A DNA stretch of 64,000 nucleotides from CAYNWT01 sp964485095 (lineage in GTDB: Bacteria > Planctomycetota > Planctomycetia > Planctomycetales > Planctomycetaceae). Where the stretch lies: contig CAZAIB010000010.1 in assembly GCA_964485095.1 (NCBI GenBank), positions 1 to 64,000 of the forward strand, read 5' to 3'. This document shows, piece by piece, positions 8,439 through 17,800 of this stretch; within the stretch, counting starts at the first letter, position 1; each line of letters begins with the position of its first letter. The notes under the pieces were generated by a model. That model was not told the origin of the DNA. It saw only the letters and a list, made by a program, of their open reading frames with translations, and searched no databases. A program made the position numbers and the translations under genes.

Positions 8439-11279
8439 CTACCGTCGAGTCGGCCACATTTGCTTGATGGTTCCGTAGATGTCGAAGTTCATCGCGCGGC
8501 CGTCTGGAGTGGTGACATCGGTGTGCACGTGAATCTGATCCACTGAACGCAGCGAATTTGTCTTCAAAAATATGCTTCGGCCATCCGGTGCGACTGAAAC
8601 ACCAAGGATCTCAACGGAATCGTGACCAACTTTCTTCGGATCCTTGACCGAATAGTGGAACGAACCGTACGTGCTGGTCCAGGCGTAGTTCCACTGTTCG
8701 ATACGGTAGTTCTTCGCATCCGCCAGCGATTGCTTGTCCAATGGTTGTGAGAAACCGACCTCAATCCCATTCCCGAAAACACGAAACGACGACGGCATGA
8801 ACACCGGCTTGCCCGTGTATCTCACCCGCTGAAAACACCCATCCTGAATCGCACCGGTTTGCCAGCCGTCCAGTCCAACGACATACAACTGACCATCCTT
8901 CGGGTTGAACTCAGCCTCACCGCTACCCGACAAAAACGTCAGCCCGGGAAACCTGACCGTCGCGCCCTGATGAACGCCCCGCACAACATCACGTAGCACC
9001 GCATGCATGGTGCAACGCCCCCAGGAAAGGTGCAGCATGCCGCCACGATGGTACGGACCCCAGTTGGAACTCGTGTTCCACATCTGACCGCCGGACGAGT
9101 TATCCGCAATCTTCGGAATCCAACACAAAGGTCTCTCACGCCGCACACCGGCTGGTGCTTCTTTCTTTCCGCCAAGGAAACCATAGAAGGCATTGCGACG
9201 AATCAAATCAATCTTCGATGACGGAACCCACGGGCCTTCGTTGTCGGCCACGGTTACTTCGCCGGTCGGGCTAAGTCCCAGCCCGTACGGGTGTCGGAAA
9301 CCTGTTGCCAGAACCTCAAGCCTGCGACCATCTGGTGTGACCCTTAGCAACGACTTGCCATGCGGCGGTTCGCCCGACTTGAGGAAGAAGAAGTTCCCGG
9401 CTCCATCGCGTTCCAACCGCATCGCGTACGCGTGGTCGGTTCCTGTGATGACCAGGTCATTGTTAAACGATTCGTAAACATCGGCCTCGCCATTGTTGTC
9501 AGTATCGTGGAGCCGCGTGATCTGATCGCGCCCCAGCACAAACACTTTGCCGTCGCCAATCTCCAGACCGAGCGGCTGATACAACCCGGTCGCAAACCGC
9601 TGCCAACGCACCTCAGACAGTGACGCATCAAGTCCGCTTACAATCCAAACGTCACCATGCGCGGTGGCGACGGCGGCTCGACCGTCCGGGAAGAAATCCA
9701 AAGCGGTGATGTAAAACAATGCCTTGTGCGGGTTCTCAAAGGGAACCGTAATCGTGTCGATTACCCACGGTTCCTGCGTGTCTGAATCAGCCAGTTTGCC
9801 CTGAGTCACCAGCGGTGCCCCCCATTGGGGTTCGCTTGATGCAGCCGCAGCCGGTGGTTCATTGGAATCCGGAGCCACAACGTCCGCGCCGCCATAGCGA
9901 ATCGCCACCTGACGTCGTCCGGGCATAAACCGCAGGATGACATCTTTTTCAATCACGCCAATCTGTACGCCAGCAGTCTTCGCGGGTATCGCAAAACCGA
10001 ATTTTCCATCGTCGCCCGAAACGGAAATCCTCTGCGAAGTCTCATCGACTTTCGATTCCGCTTCGTCTTTCAATTCAGCAATCGTCAAATCCAACTGCCG
10101 GTTCAGGTTCTTAACAGAGATGTAGCGCGTGAGCACCGGGTTCCCGTCGGCGTCGTCATCCAGTCGATAGGATTCAGTGAAATCCGCGTCCAGAACCTCG
10201 TAGTGCAAAGCCGGTGACTGACCGGGGTTCGTGGTGAGCCTCTTATAGTCGATGAACTTTGGATCAATCGGCTTCCGCCCCGTCGCCACATCACGCCACA
10301 ACTTTGTGGGCAGCACGTAAGCCCGCAGCTTCCCCTCCAACGTCGGTTTCTTAAGCAGCCCGAAACGGAACTCGTCAATCTTAAACGTCGCGTCCGACGC
10401 CACCGCCATGACGCCGCATCGGAGCAGGTCGAACATCAACGCATAGTCTTTCCTCTTGCCGGGAAAGATCGTCATGCTCTTGGGACTCACTCCGCGTTTT
10501 GGAATGAGCGTCGAGTGTGTAATGAACCGACCTTTGTCGGTTTCCTGCCAACGCGCGTCCGCCCAATCAGGATCCTTTTCGAACTCGTAACCCGCTTCTC
10601 GATGCGGATAGGGCAGCCCCGGTTGGTTGGTCGCTCCACTGGGAGTCCACTTGGAAAGGTAATCCTTCTTCGACTCGTCAAAGCTCCACAACGCGATCGT
10701 CGTCTCGTCCTTGACCGTCGGCCGATCCGGAACACCAACGATGTCTCGAACTCCCGACGACACGCGGACTTCATCAACCCACGCTGCCGACTTATTGCGA
10801 TCGTCTGCAGAAATCCCGATGCCAAACCCGGACGTTTGAGCCGGCAGACCCAACGACTGAATTTTCTGGTCAATAACCAACTGGCCCCCGCTGTAGACTC
10901 GACACCGCTGTGGTTCAATCACAATCGCGGCGTACGTCCATTCATTCACGGGTGCGGCGGTGGATGCGACAAACCTGGCAGGCCGGTGACCCGGTAGTTC
11001 GACCAGCAGCTTGCCGGTTCCTGCCTCCATCCCAAGTCGCCAGCTGGTTCCGGACGCTCGCATGTCATTGCCCAGCAGCACCTGCCCACGCGCGTGACTG
11101 TTGGCTTTGAACCATAGCTCCGCCGTGACCGGAAACTGACCGAACTTCGGATTTCCCTCGGCGACAAAGCCGCCCTTCGAAGTATCCAGCGCCTGAGCAA
11201 ACCGGCCTTCAACCAAAGCTTGTTCCTGAGCCAACACTCCGGTCGGAATCAACACTATCAAAAGAGAAGCCAGACGCAT
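8439..11279 (-). CDS. Secreted LamG / DUF6797-like / propeller protein
   Basis: A 946-residue exported protein. The start at 11279 has AAGG 8-9 nt upstream and opens directly on a signal peptide (MRLASLLIVLIPTGVLA); a GTG nine bases earlier is possible. Residues about 25-200 look like a LamG/concanavalin-fold domain (VTAELWFKANS; WVDEVRVSSGVRD). Next comes a region like the planctomycete domain DUF6797 (DPDWADARW; IFPGKRKDYALMFDLL; YVLPTKLWRD). Residues about 510-830 form a propeller resembling PQQ-dependent sugar dehydrogenases (GLYQPLGLEIGDGKVFVLGRDQITRLHD; ATGFRHPYGLGLSPTGEVTVADNEG). No CxxCH haem motif is present. The likely role is envelope carbohydrate handling, which is inference from the family. 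It is 11 bp downstream of a small membrane protein gene on the same strand. Confidence 0.8.
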   Translation of the reverse strand: MRLASLLIVLIPTGVLAQEQALVEGRFAQALDTSKGGFVAEGNPKFGQFPVTAELWFKANSHARGQVLLGNDMRASGTSWRLGMEAGTGKLLVELPGHRPARFVASTAAPVNEWTYAAIVIEPQRCRVYSGGQLVIDQKIQSLGLPAQTSGFGIGISADDRNKSAAWVDEVRVSSGVRDIVGVPDRPTVKDETTIALWSFDESKKDYLSKWTPSGATNQPGLPYPHREAGYEFEKDPDWADARWQETDKGRFITHSTLIPKRGVSPKSMTIFPGKRKDYALMFDLLRCGVMAVASDATFKIDEFRFGLLKKPTLEGKLRAYVLPTKLWRDVATGRKPIDPKFIDYKRLTTNPGQSPALHYEVLDADFTESYRLDDDADGNPVLTRYISVKNLNRQLDLTIAELKDEAESKVDETSQRISVSGDDGKFGFAIPAKTAGVQIGVIEKDVILRFMPGRRQVAIRYGGADVVAPDSNEPPAAAASSEPQWGAPLVTQGKLADSDTQEPWVIDTITVPFENPHKALFYITALDFFPDGRAAVATAHGDVWIVSGLDASLSEVRWQRFATGLYQPLGLEIGDGKVFVLGRDQITRLHDTDNNGEADVYESFNNDLVITGTDHAYAMRLERDGAGNFFFLKSGEPPHGKSLLRVTPDGRRLEVLATGFRHPYGLGLSPTGEVTVADNEGPWVPSSKIDLIRRNAFYGFLGGKKEAPAGVRRERPLCWIPKIADNSSGGQMWNTSSNWGPYHRGGMLHLSWGRCTMHAVLRDVVRGVHQGATVRFPGLTFLSGSGEAEFNPKDGQLYVVGLDGWQTGAIQDGCFQRVRYTGKPVFMPSSFRVFGNGIEVGFSQPLDKQSLADAKNYRIEQWNYAWTSTYGSFHYSVKDPKKVGHDSVEILGVSVAPDGRSIFLKTNSLRSVDQIHVHTDVTTPDGRAMNFDIYGTIKQMWPTRR

Positions 11280-11300
11280 TTGGGGCACCTTCCACCAATT

Positions 11301-11783
11301 TCATCGACGCGATCCTTTCGCGTACGCGGCCACCATCATCGCGATCAGTGCCGCTCCGTACCAGCGCACCGGCCCCTTCCCGAACACAATTGCCCCGTTC
11401 ACAATCATGAACACGAAGAAAGCGTGCAACACCGCCGATATCCAGCCAGCCCTGCCCGCGTACGCATCGTCCCCCGATCGCCACCACCAAGCCGCGTCCA
11501 CGACCCAAACCACAAGAAACACATAGTTCAGATACAGCCCGCTGCCCGTATCAAATCCAGTCAGTTCTTTCGTTTGCCGCGCAGTCTCTGCGAAGGCTGC
11601 GGCGTGGCTCCAACCATGAAAATAGTGGAACGCACACAGGACATGAACCACAAACGCCGCCGCCCCCAAAGTCCATGCCGCCCGCGCCAACCCGACGCGA
11701 ACTCGGTAGACCTGCAAGACAAACGCGACCGCGTAACCCAGTATCGCAATCCAAACAAAAGCGCGCGTGAGAATGTCACCCAC
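11301..11783 (-). CDS. Five-helix integral membrane protein, unknown
   Basis: A 160-residue protein made almost entirely of membrane helices (about residues 7-25, 36-55, 83-100, 115-132 and 138-153). A polar/aromatic stretch rich in His follows helix 2 (HVLCAFHYFHGWSHAAA), with three or four histidines that could bind a metal or haem; this is the most distinctive part. I do not recognise the family. The start is a GTG at 11783, five bases after the stop of the TPR lipoprotein gene, so the two are almost surely translated from one message; the LamG/propeller gene follows 21 bp later. Confidence 0.65.
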   Translation of the reverse strand: MGDILTRAFVWIAILGYAVAFVLQVYRVRVGLARAAWTLGAAAFVVHVLCAFHYFHGWSHAAAFAETARQTKELTGFDTGSGLYLNYVFLVVWVVDAAWWWRSGDDAYAGRAGWISAVLHAFFVFMIVNGAIVFGKGPVRWYGAALIAMMVAAYAKGSRR

Positions 11784-11788
11784 GATGA

Positions 11789-12754
11789 CTACAGAGCCAA
11801 ACGTGGCTTCCGCGGAAGCCAGCGGCCTTCGAAGACAACGTCCCAGCTTGCACCGTCGTCCCGGGATTCTGAAACGCGATACTCAACCGTTTGATCGGCG
11901 CCTTTGGGAGTCATCCAAATTTTTCGCAACCCATGCTGTCCATCACGCGTGACAAAATCGCCACTCAACAACATGGTTCCATCTTCGAACCGACCCGTGA
12001 GGTAGTTAATCCGCCCCTTGTTGCTAACGAGTGTCTGCTTCCAAACGTCTTCGCGCGGATCGTAGAACGTCAGAGTCGTCCCGCGACGTCCCCCTTCCAG
12101 TCGCCACGTCTCGGTCAGCGCGAAGCCGTTGTGTTGCAGAACCACACTCGTGCGCCCCACTCTCTGCCCGACTTTGGTTTCGAGATCCCAGTCACCCACC
12201 CAAAAGCTAAAGTCGGTATGCGGAGATTTCACACCGCCGGAATCGCCTGGAGGAACAAGTGATTCGAGGATCGCCAGGAACTCTGGTTCCTGACTAATCG
12301 ATTCCAGGTCCGTGTCGTCCGCGATTGTTTGCCGACGATCAAAGCCCGCGTCCACCGCAAGTTGCAAACGCTGAATCGCTTCGTCCGTCTTCCCCAACAT
12401 CGCCAGTGCACACGCCCAATTGTAAATGGCCGTGGCCTTCTGGGACTCATCCAGAGTCGAAGCCTTCTCATGAGCCACAATGGCTTCCTCAAGTCGGTTC
12501 TCCGAATGCAGCGCGTAGCCCAGGCGGAACCAGTTGCGGCCATCCTCCGGTTCTAGCTCAAGCTGCTCCTGCAGCAGCGGGATCGCAGTCTTGTAGTCGC
12601 CAATGCTGTAAGCCCGATCGAGATCGATTCGAGGTGAACCGGTCACAGACAGCACTTCGCGGCCCGACCTGGAATCCGTCTTACCGCAACTGGAAAGTCC
12701 GGCAACGCACAGACCTCCGCAGACCAGCAAACAGAGAGTTCGAACCAGGACCAT
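11789..12754 (-). CDS. TPR lipoprotein with a C-terminal DUF1579-like domain
   Basis: A 321-residue protein with a lipoprotein signal (LCLLVCGGLCVAGLSSC, Cys near residue 23), so it is likely anchored in a membrane facing the periplasm. Residues about 45-150 hold two to three tetratricopeptide repeats (YSIGDYKTAIPLLQEQLELEPED; NWFRLGYALHSENRLEEAIVAHEKA; YNWACALAMLGKTDEAIQRLQLA). Residues 180-321 resemble the small beta domain of DUF1579-type proteins (FSFWVGDWDLETKVGQ; LTETWRLEGG; REDVWKQTL). Function unknown; TPRs suggest protein partners. It heads a three-gene minus-strand cluster. Confidence 0.75.
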   Translation of the reverse strand: MVLVRTLCLLVCGGLCVAGLSSCGKTDSRSGREVLSVTGSPRIDLDRAYSIGDYKTAIPLLQEQLELEPEDGRNWFRLGYALHSENRLEEAIVAHEKASTLDESQKATAIYNWACALAMLGKTDEAIQRLQLAVDAGFDRRQTIADDTDLESISQEPEFLAILESLVPPGDSGGVKSPHTDFSFWVGDWDLETKVGQRVGRTSVVLQHNGFALTETWRLEGGRRGTTLTFYDPREDVWKQTLVSNKGRINYLTGRFEDGTMLLSGDFVTRDGQHGLRKIWMTPKGADQTVEYRVSESRDDGASWDVVFEGRWLPRKPRLAL

Positions 12755-12908
12755 TGAGTCACCCTATGGGATCAGACAGCAAATGCGATCATCGCCGAAT
12801 GGCGACAGAAACTCAACAACCGTCCTGGGAAGCCAAGGCAACAGAACGCGTCCAGAGTCTTTGCGGATTTAGTCTGAGTGTTGGACCGCACCGACGTTGT
12901 TAGTTGGA

Positions 12909-12934
12909 GATTCCTTGTTGGATATTGGATATTC
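12909..12934 (+). repeat. Heptad repeat element, copy 1 (TTGGATA type)
   Basis: Bases 12917-12934 read GTTGGATATTGGATATTC, a doubled TTGGATA heptad, preceded by GATTCCTT. The same 18 bases occur inverted at 51030-51047, and a variant with TTCGACA units lies at 50934-50959. It sits in the 290-bp gap between two minus-strand genes. Confidence 0.65.
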
Positions 12935-12940
12935 GTCCGC

Positions 12941-12986
12941 CCTCTCCCGCGGCTGAGACCGCGACCTCTCGCGCAAGCGGGAGAGG
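12941..12986. repeat. 46-bp inverted repeat with CCTCTCCCGC arms
   Basis: CCTCTCCCGC at 12941-12950 is matched by GCGGGAGAGG at 12977-12986, with a GC-rich centre that has smaller inverted parts (GCGG-CTGAGA-CCGC). It could fold as a stem-loop but lacks a T-run on either side, so I call it an intergenic palindrome rather than a terminator. Confidence 0.6.
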
Positions 12987-13044
12987 TGACATGCTGTTTG
13001 CTTCGCGGCTTTGGCCTCCGCAGGAAACTGCAGGAGACCCCGAT

Positions 13045-14769
13045 CTACCAAGTGCTCTTCTCAACAACACGCCAACCGTCTTTGGTCGGTTCCAGCGTGT
13101 AATGAATCCCGGTGCCCCGCCCGCCTCCATAAGTTGTGAAGGATCCGCTGCCTTCATGCGTGACGATTTTCCTGCCCGCGGTAGCAGTCGGTGGTCGCGA
13201 CAACTGCAAGCCGCGGGTGGGCGGAACGATTGGAAGTTCGACATACCGGCCTCGCTGTCTGACCAGGTACAGCTCGACGGAACGCGAGTCGTCAAAGATC
13301 TCCAGCGCGTAAGCAGGCATCCGTCGAAACACATGAATCACTGGATGAACCCGGACCGTACGCCCCTGATCATCAACGGCAACAAGATTAAGTGCTTCAT
13401 CGTCGGGAAATTGCTCCGTCGTCAGCACGACCAATGGGTAGGCACAATTCGTCGTGATCATTGTCTGACGCGATTCCGACGCCCAGTTTGCGCTAAGACT
13501 CGCCCAGACCCCGGGTGTTTGCACTCCTTGGTTCGTGAATGGATGGGTAGAAAAAGCCATGTGTCGCTTCCAGTTCTCACCCGAATCACCGCCTTCACCA
13601 TTGCTGCTAACTCTGTAGTCTCCGGTGTTGGGGCGTGTTCCACAGAGCCAGGGAAATCTGTTCCGGTCCCGAGTACCGCCACCAAAAAGCGAGTTTGGGA
13701 TTCCCACGGACTGACTGCCAGCCCCGACCAAAGTGACCGAAGTCACGAACGAGTTCGCAGAGACGACCCCCTGCTGGCTGCCGGTTTCTGGTATCACCAC
13801 ACTGCAAACTTTCTCCTTCTTGTATTCGTTGAACCCGGCCGACTGCCGCCGATACAAGGTGAATCGCAGAATCCAGTTTGGCTGTGCATCCGGCAGGGGA
13901 GGCCCGCCCATGCGAAGTACGTTGCCAGCGTCATCGAGTAGAACCATGTCGGAATCTCGCCAATCACGGCGATCGAGTTCTTGTCCATCTGACTGAACCG
14001 AGTACTGCGGATTGAAGCCCGCTTCGTCAGAGACGCGATCATTCAAAACGGTTCCGCCGCCGACGACCTTCATCGATTCGAGCTCAACCGAAACGTCACG
14101 CAATTTCGCAGTCGTTTGATGCTGGCCCTCCCGTTCAACGCCGACGTACTTCGCAGGGAGAGGCAATTCGAACGTCGCCAGCGTTTCGCCAGCGACATCC
14201 ACCACGCGAAATTCGGCCGTCTGTTTTGCAGCTTCAAACCGGTACATCGAACAAGTCAGGATACGATAACCCTCGCTGCGGCTGATATTGTCCCCGACGA
14301 GCGGTGGCCCAGACTTCGATTTTTGACGGCCATCATTCAACCTGTGAACAGTCACGCGCTTCGGCCATGTGCGTACGGTACCGTCCCAAAAATCTGTGGT
14401 TTCAATGTGTGAGAACCACGGCAGGTCCAGATAATCGCCCGTCGTTGGATCATGCCGACTCAGGGCAAATCTTACCCCCACATCACGCGAACTCCGCAGC
14501 AACGTGTCCTTCCTGCCGAATGGAGTTGTCACGCCGAACGTCGGTCGCGGGACTTCAAATTCCGACTGCTTGCTAAACAAGGCTGCCCTGACAACCAACA
14601 CGGTTCCATCCGACAACTCCATGGTTGCAACGCCAGGCGGCAGCTTGTTCTGAATCCTCTTTATGATCCCGCCGGCGATCAGGAACAGCAGAACAACGAC
14701 GACTATGCGAACAACCACCTTCTCGCGTTTGGTACTCTTCCTGGGCATTTTGTTGGACGTTGCGCTCAT
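13045..14769 (-). CDS. Single-pass membrane protein with large outer domain, unknown
   Basis: A 574-residue protein I do not recognise. After a basic N-terminus (MPRKSTKREK) there is one strong membrane helix (VVVRIVVVVLLFLIAGGII, about residues 20-38), then more than 500 polar residues with the mixed hydrophobic/charged pattern of an all-beta envelope domain. Two duplicated-looking segments speak of strands such as GETLATFELPLPAKY and NWILRFTLYRRQSAGF. The C-terminus has a glycine-rich turn (TYGGGRGTG). The start at 14769 has AGGA nine bases upstream; an ATG two codons earlier is too close to it. Orientation predicts the large domain outside the cytoplasm. Confidence 0.65.
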   Translation of the reverse strand: MSATSNKMPRKSTKREKVVVRIVVVVLLFLIAGGIIKRIQNKLPPGVATMELSDGTVLVVRAALFSKQSEFEVPRPTFGVTTPFGRKDTLLRSSRDVGVRFALSRHDPTTGDYLDLPWFSHIETTDFWDGTVRTWPKRVTVHRLNDGRQKSKSGPPLVGDNISRSEGYRILTCSMYRFEAAKQTAEFRVVDVAGETLATFELPLPAKYVGVEREGQHQTTAKLRDVSVELESMKVVGGGTVLNDRVSDEAGFNPQYSVQSDGQELDRRDWRDSDMVLLDDAGNVLRMGGPPLPDAQPNWILRFTLYRRQSAGFNEYKKEKVCSVVIPETGSQQGVVSANSFVTSVTLVGAGSQSVGIPNSLFGGGTRDRNRFPWLCGTRPNTGDYRVSSNGEGGDSGENWKRHMAFSTHPFTNQGVQTPGVWASLSANWASESRQTMITTNCAYPLVVLTTEQFPDDEALNLVAVDDQGRTVRVHPVIHVFRRMPAYALEIFDDSRSVELYLVRQRGRYVELPIVPPTRGLQLSRPPTATAGRKIVTHEGSGSFTTYGGGRGTGIHYTLEPTKDGWRVVEKSTW

Positions 14770-14902
14770 GCACATTGATCCTAACGACTCAATTCCACGA
14801 AGCACACAAGTTACGAGTCAGTTTCGCAATTGCAACTGAAGAACGGACCACGGCAGCTGACTTCTCGACACTGTGATAACACGCCGGTATGCTGCCGGTC
14901 CC

Positions 14903-15826
14903 ATGCCAGACGCCCAACACTTCGACGCTCCGATTCGTTTCTTCAACCGTGCCACGGGTGAGGTTGAGACGGAGGATATCTACGGCGAAGGATTCATGCG
15001 GTGGGCCTACGGCAATCCGCTGGGCCGGTTGACGGTGAAGGTGGCGGTCAAACGGTTGTGGTTCTCAAGGTGGTATGGCTGGCGGATGGATCGTCCGAAA
15101 AGCCAATCGAAAGTTGAACCGTTCATCGAAACATTCGGCGTCGATGTGAACGAGCTTGCCGACCCGGTCGATAGCTACCGCACGTTCAACCAGTTCTTCT
15201 ATCGCAAACTGAAACCAGAAGCCCGACCGATTGCTGCTGGCGAGAACGTTGCCGTGTTCCCCGCAGACGGTCGGCACCTCACGATCGCGAATGTATCAGC
15301 GGCCGACACGTTTTATCTCAAGGGGCAAGCCTTCGACCTGGCTTCGTTCATTGGCGATCCAAAACTGGCGCGCGAGTTCGAAGGCGGTTCGCTGTTGATC
15401 TCACGGCTGTGTCCGGTGGACTACCACCGGTTCCACTTCCCCGTCGGCGGACAGGCCAGCGCGGCGCAACTACTGCCCGGTACGTTGCGGTCGGTCAGCC
15501 CACTAGCGCTGCGGCGACAGCTTTCGATTCTGTGGGAGAACCGGCGCGAGCGGACCGTCGTTGATTCTGAGTCATTCGGCAAAGTTCTGGTGTTCGAAGT
15601 CGGCGCGACGTGCGTGGGTGGGATCCATCAGACGTACGCACAAGGTGCAATCGAAAAAGGCAGCGAGAAGGGATACTTCTCCTTCGGCGGCTCGTGCGTG
15701 ACGACCGTGTTCCAAAAGGGCGCGATTCAGCTGGATGCAGATCTGATTCAGCACTCCAGCGCCGGAATTGAGGTCTACGCCAAAATGGGCGAACGCTGCG
15801 GTGTAGCCGGCAAAACAGACGGCTAG
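14903..15826 (+). CDS. psd: Phosphatidylserine decarboxylase
   Basis: This enzyme removes CO2 from phosphatidylserine to make phosphatidylethanolamine at the membrane. The family is seen in YRTFNQFFYRKLKPEARPI, in the His-containing block SRLCPVDYHRFHFPVGG (catalytic-triad His region), and in the C-terminal autocleavage site, here FGGSC in YFSFGGSCVTTVFQKG. Pro-enzymes cut themselves at the Gly-Ser bond to form a pyruvoyl group; the residue after Ser is usually Thr or Ser, so Cys is a variant, but the cleaved Ser is kept. At 307 residues it is the size of longer family members. The start is put at the ATG at 14903; a GTG at 14873 in frame is the alternative. It diverges from the unknown membrane protein. 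Confidence 0.88.
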   Translation: MPDAQHFDAPIRFFNRATGEVETEDIYGEGFMRWAYGNPLGRLTVKVAVKRLWFSRWYGWRMDRPKSQSKVEPFIETFGVDVNELADPVDSYRTFNQFFYRKLKPEARPIAAGENVAVFPADGRHLTIANVSAADTFYLKGQAFDLASFIGDPKLAREFEGGSLLISRLCPVDYHRFHFPVGGQASAAQLLPGTLRSVSPLALRRQLSILWENRRERTVVDSESFGKVLVFEVGATCVGGIHQTYAQGAIEKGSEKGYFSFGGSCVTTVFQKGAIQLDADLIQHSSAGIEVYAKMGERCGVAGKTDG

Positions 15827-15905
15827 AATCGACATGCTGCGGTTTTCACGATTCCCACCAGAATTCGTGTAACGCTTTTTCTTCTCGCGCATTGATACTG
15901 GCAGA

Positions 15906-16523
15906 ATGACCGATAACCAACCGAATCCTGACGATTTGGTGAACGATCTGGTCTGTTCGGCCAAGACCGATCGCAATGCGTTTGGTCAGCTGTTTGACCA
16001 GTTCTATTCACTCATCTTCGCGTACTGTTCGCGCCGGCTCATCCTGCGCGCTTTGGCGGAAGATGTTACTTCGGAAGTCTTCCTGAAGGTTGCTCGGAAC
16101 ATTCGCACGTTTCCTGGCACAACCACCACGGACTTTCGTCGATGGATTTTCCGAATCGCAACCAACGAGATCAATGCCCAACTGCGGCAGTCGATTCGTC
16201 GGCGCGAGCTGTTGGAAGCGGCGGTCGATCTGGGCCATATCGATCCCGCCGTGAGTTCATCAATACTGGAAGCCGACTGGCCTGTCGCCTGGGAAACCGT
16301 TTACCGCGAACTTCAGGAACTGTCTCCGGCAGAACAGGAACTTATCTCGCTGAAGTTTTTCGCCGGGCTCAAACACGAACAGATTTCCGAAGTCCTCGAA
16401 AAGAAAGTCGGAACCATCCGAGTCGCACTCAGCCGCGCACTTGGAAAGCTCCGCGACCGCCTCCGTTTGAAAGACCCTCACCATTCGTCGTCTGCTTCGA
16501 CAGATGGAGACCGCCATGAATGA
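15906..16523 (+). CDS. ECF-type RNA polymerase sigma factor
   Basis: A 205-residue sigma-70 family protein. Region 2 covers about residues 25-95 (FGQLFDQFYSLIFAYCSRRL; EDVTSEVFLKVARNI; FRRWIFRIATNEINAQLR), and region 4 about residues 130-190 (LSPAEQELISLKFFAGLKHEQISEVLEKKVGTIRVALSRALGKLRDRL) with a helix-turn-helix. No region 3 or 1.1 is seen, which defines the ECF group. Its stop overlaps the start of the next gene by 8 bp (ATGAATGA), a common layout for a sigma factor and its membrane regulator. Target promoters are not visible. Confidence 0.9.
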   Translation: MTDNQPNPDDLVNDLVCSAKTDRNAFGQLFDQFYSLIFAYCSRRLILRALAEDVTSEVFLKVARNIRTFPGTTTTDFRRWIFRIATNEINAQLRQSIRRRELLEAAVDLGHIDPAVSSSILEADWPVAWETVYRELQELSPAEQELISLKFFAGLKHEQISEVLEKKVGTIRVALSRALGKLRDRLRLKDPHHSSSASTDGDRHE

Positions 16524-17733
16524 TTCTCAAGACAACTGGGAAAACATGTTCGAGCAACTTCCGCTCGAATCCGCCGCGCGGGATCAGCATCGTCAGGACC
16601 TGAAAGCTCAGGTTCTGGACGAGTTTGACCAACAGCAGCGGCCACATTCGAAACTCAAACGCACAGGACAAATACTGATGAAATTCAAATTGCCTCAAAT
16701 CGCAATTGCTGTCGCCGTCATCGCCGCGATCGCAGTTTTCCAATTCGGTGGCTCTCCGGCGTATGCCCTGGAGAACATGGTCAGCCGCATCGTGAACGCC
16801 AAATCAGCACGATGGGAATCGGTTGTGGACCTTGGTGAACATGGTCGGCACACAACCAAACACACGGTCATCCCTGGCAGCTCGCGACAGGAGAATGAGG
16901 ACGGCTCGATTCTGATTTTTGACTGGAAGACTGCCAGGTCTTTGACGCTGATGCCGGACACGAAGATGGCTGTGCAGATGGACCTGGATGAAGGCACGAA
17001 GGACTACAAGTCCAACGACGTCTTCACCATGCTGCAGGGAAGCCTTGACGATCGGTTGAAGTCTGGCGACCTGAAAGATGCTCGGCCCACAACAGAAAAA
17101 ACACTCAACAACCGCACGCTGGACGGCTTTGAAATCGGCGACGGAATCACGATTTGGGTGGAACCTAACGGAGACACTCCGACTCAAATCGAAATTGCAT
17201 TGCCTGATGGCTCAACGGTTCTGATGCAAAACTACGAGGCGGATATCGAGGTCGACGAATCACTGTTTAGCGTGGACGTGCCCGAAGGTTACACAACAAG
17301 ACAGGCCAACATCTCCTCTGGACTGCCTACCGAGGCAGACTTCATCGTTACACTTCGACTTAGCTGCGAAGCCAGTAGTGATGGAACCTTTCCCGCCGGG
17401 CTGGGACCAAACGCCACCGGTAAAGCCATTGTCGATATTCAGACGCATCTGATGAAAGACATGAACCTGGATCCATCCGGCCTGACCGGCCACCAAATCT
17501 CTGCTCTGACTAATCAGGTTCGAGGATTCGCGTTCGCAACCATGACGTCTGTGGACCCAGCGTCCGACGCACACTACGCCGGAGCAAACGTCAAACTCGA
17601 TACGGAGAACAGCCCGATCTTTTGGTACAAGCCGAACGGATCGGAAAAGTACCGCGTGATTTTTGCCGACCTGACGGTTGTCGAACAGGATTCAGCACCA
17701 GCAATCGAAGGCGCCATCAAACTGGCTCCCTAA
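16516..17733 (+). CDS. Membrane-anchored partner of the sigma factor, LolA-like outer domain
   Basis: A 405-residue protein translated in overlap with the sigma factor; GGAG lies 7 nt before the ATG at 16516. Residues 1-55 are polar and cytoplasmic in character (QDNWENMFEQLPLESAARDQHRQDLKAQVL), one helix spans about 57-77 (LPQIAIAVAVIAAIAVFQF), and the remainder lies outside. The outer part looks like a lipoprotein-carrier/sigma-regulator fold: SARWESVVDLGEHGRHTTKHTVIPG, ILIFDWKTARSLTLMPDTKMAVQMD, and LDGFEIGDGITIWVEPNGDTPTQIEIALPDG. The arrangement suggests an anti-sigma factor or sensor, which I infer from overlap and topology; a classic zinc-type anti-sigma motif is absent. A strong terminator follows. 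Confidence 0.75.
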   Translation: MNDSQDNWENMFEQLPLESAARDQHRQDLKAQVLDEFDQQQRPHSKLKRTGQILMKFKLPQIAIAVAVIAAIAVFQFGGSPAYALENMVSRIVNAKSARWESVVDLGEHGRHTTKHTVIPGSSRQENEDGSILIFDWKTARSLTLMPDTKMAVQMDLDEGTKDYKSNDVFTMLQGSLDDRLKSGDLKDARPTTEKTLNNRTLDGFEIGDGITIWVEPNGDTPTQIEIALPDGSTVLMQNYEADIEVDESLFSVDVPEGYTTRQANISSGLPTEADFIVTLRLSCEASSDGTFPAGLGPNATGKAIVDIQTHLMKDMNLDPSGLTGHQISALTNQVRGFAFATMTSVDPASDAHYAGANVKLDTENSPIFWYKPNGSEKYRVIFADLTVVEQDSAPAIEGAIKLAP

Positions 17734-17763
17734 CTGAAGCAGCTGCGCGATCCAATCATTCAC

Positions 17764-17800
17764 AAAGGCGAGAGAACACATGGTCTCTCGCCTTTTTTGA
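17764..17800 (+). terminator. Rho-independent terminator after the sigma operon
   Basis: A perfect 12-bp stem (AAAGGCGAGAGA at 17764-17775 with TCTCTCGCCTTT) closes an 8-base loop and runs into six T residues. It lies 31 bp after the stop of the sigma-partner gene. Confidence 0.93.
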
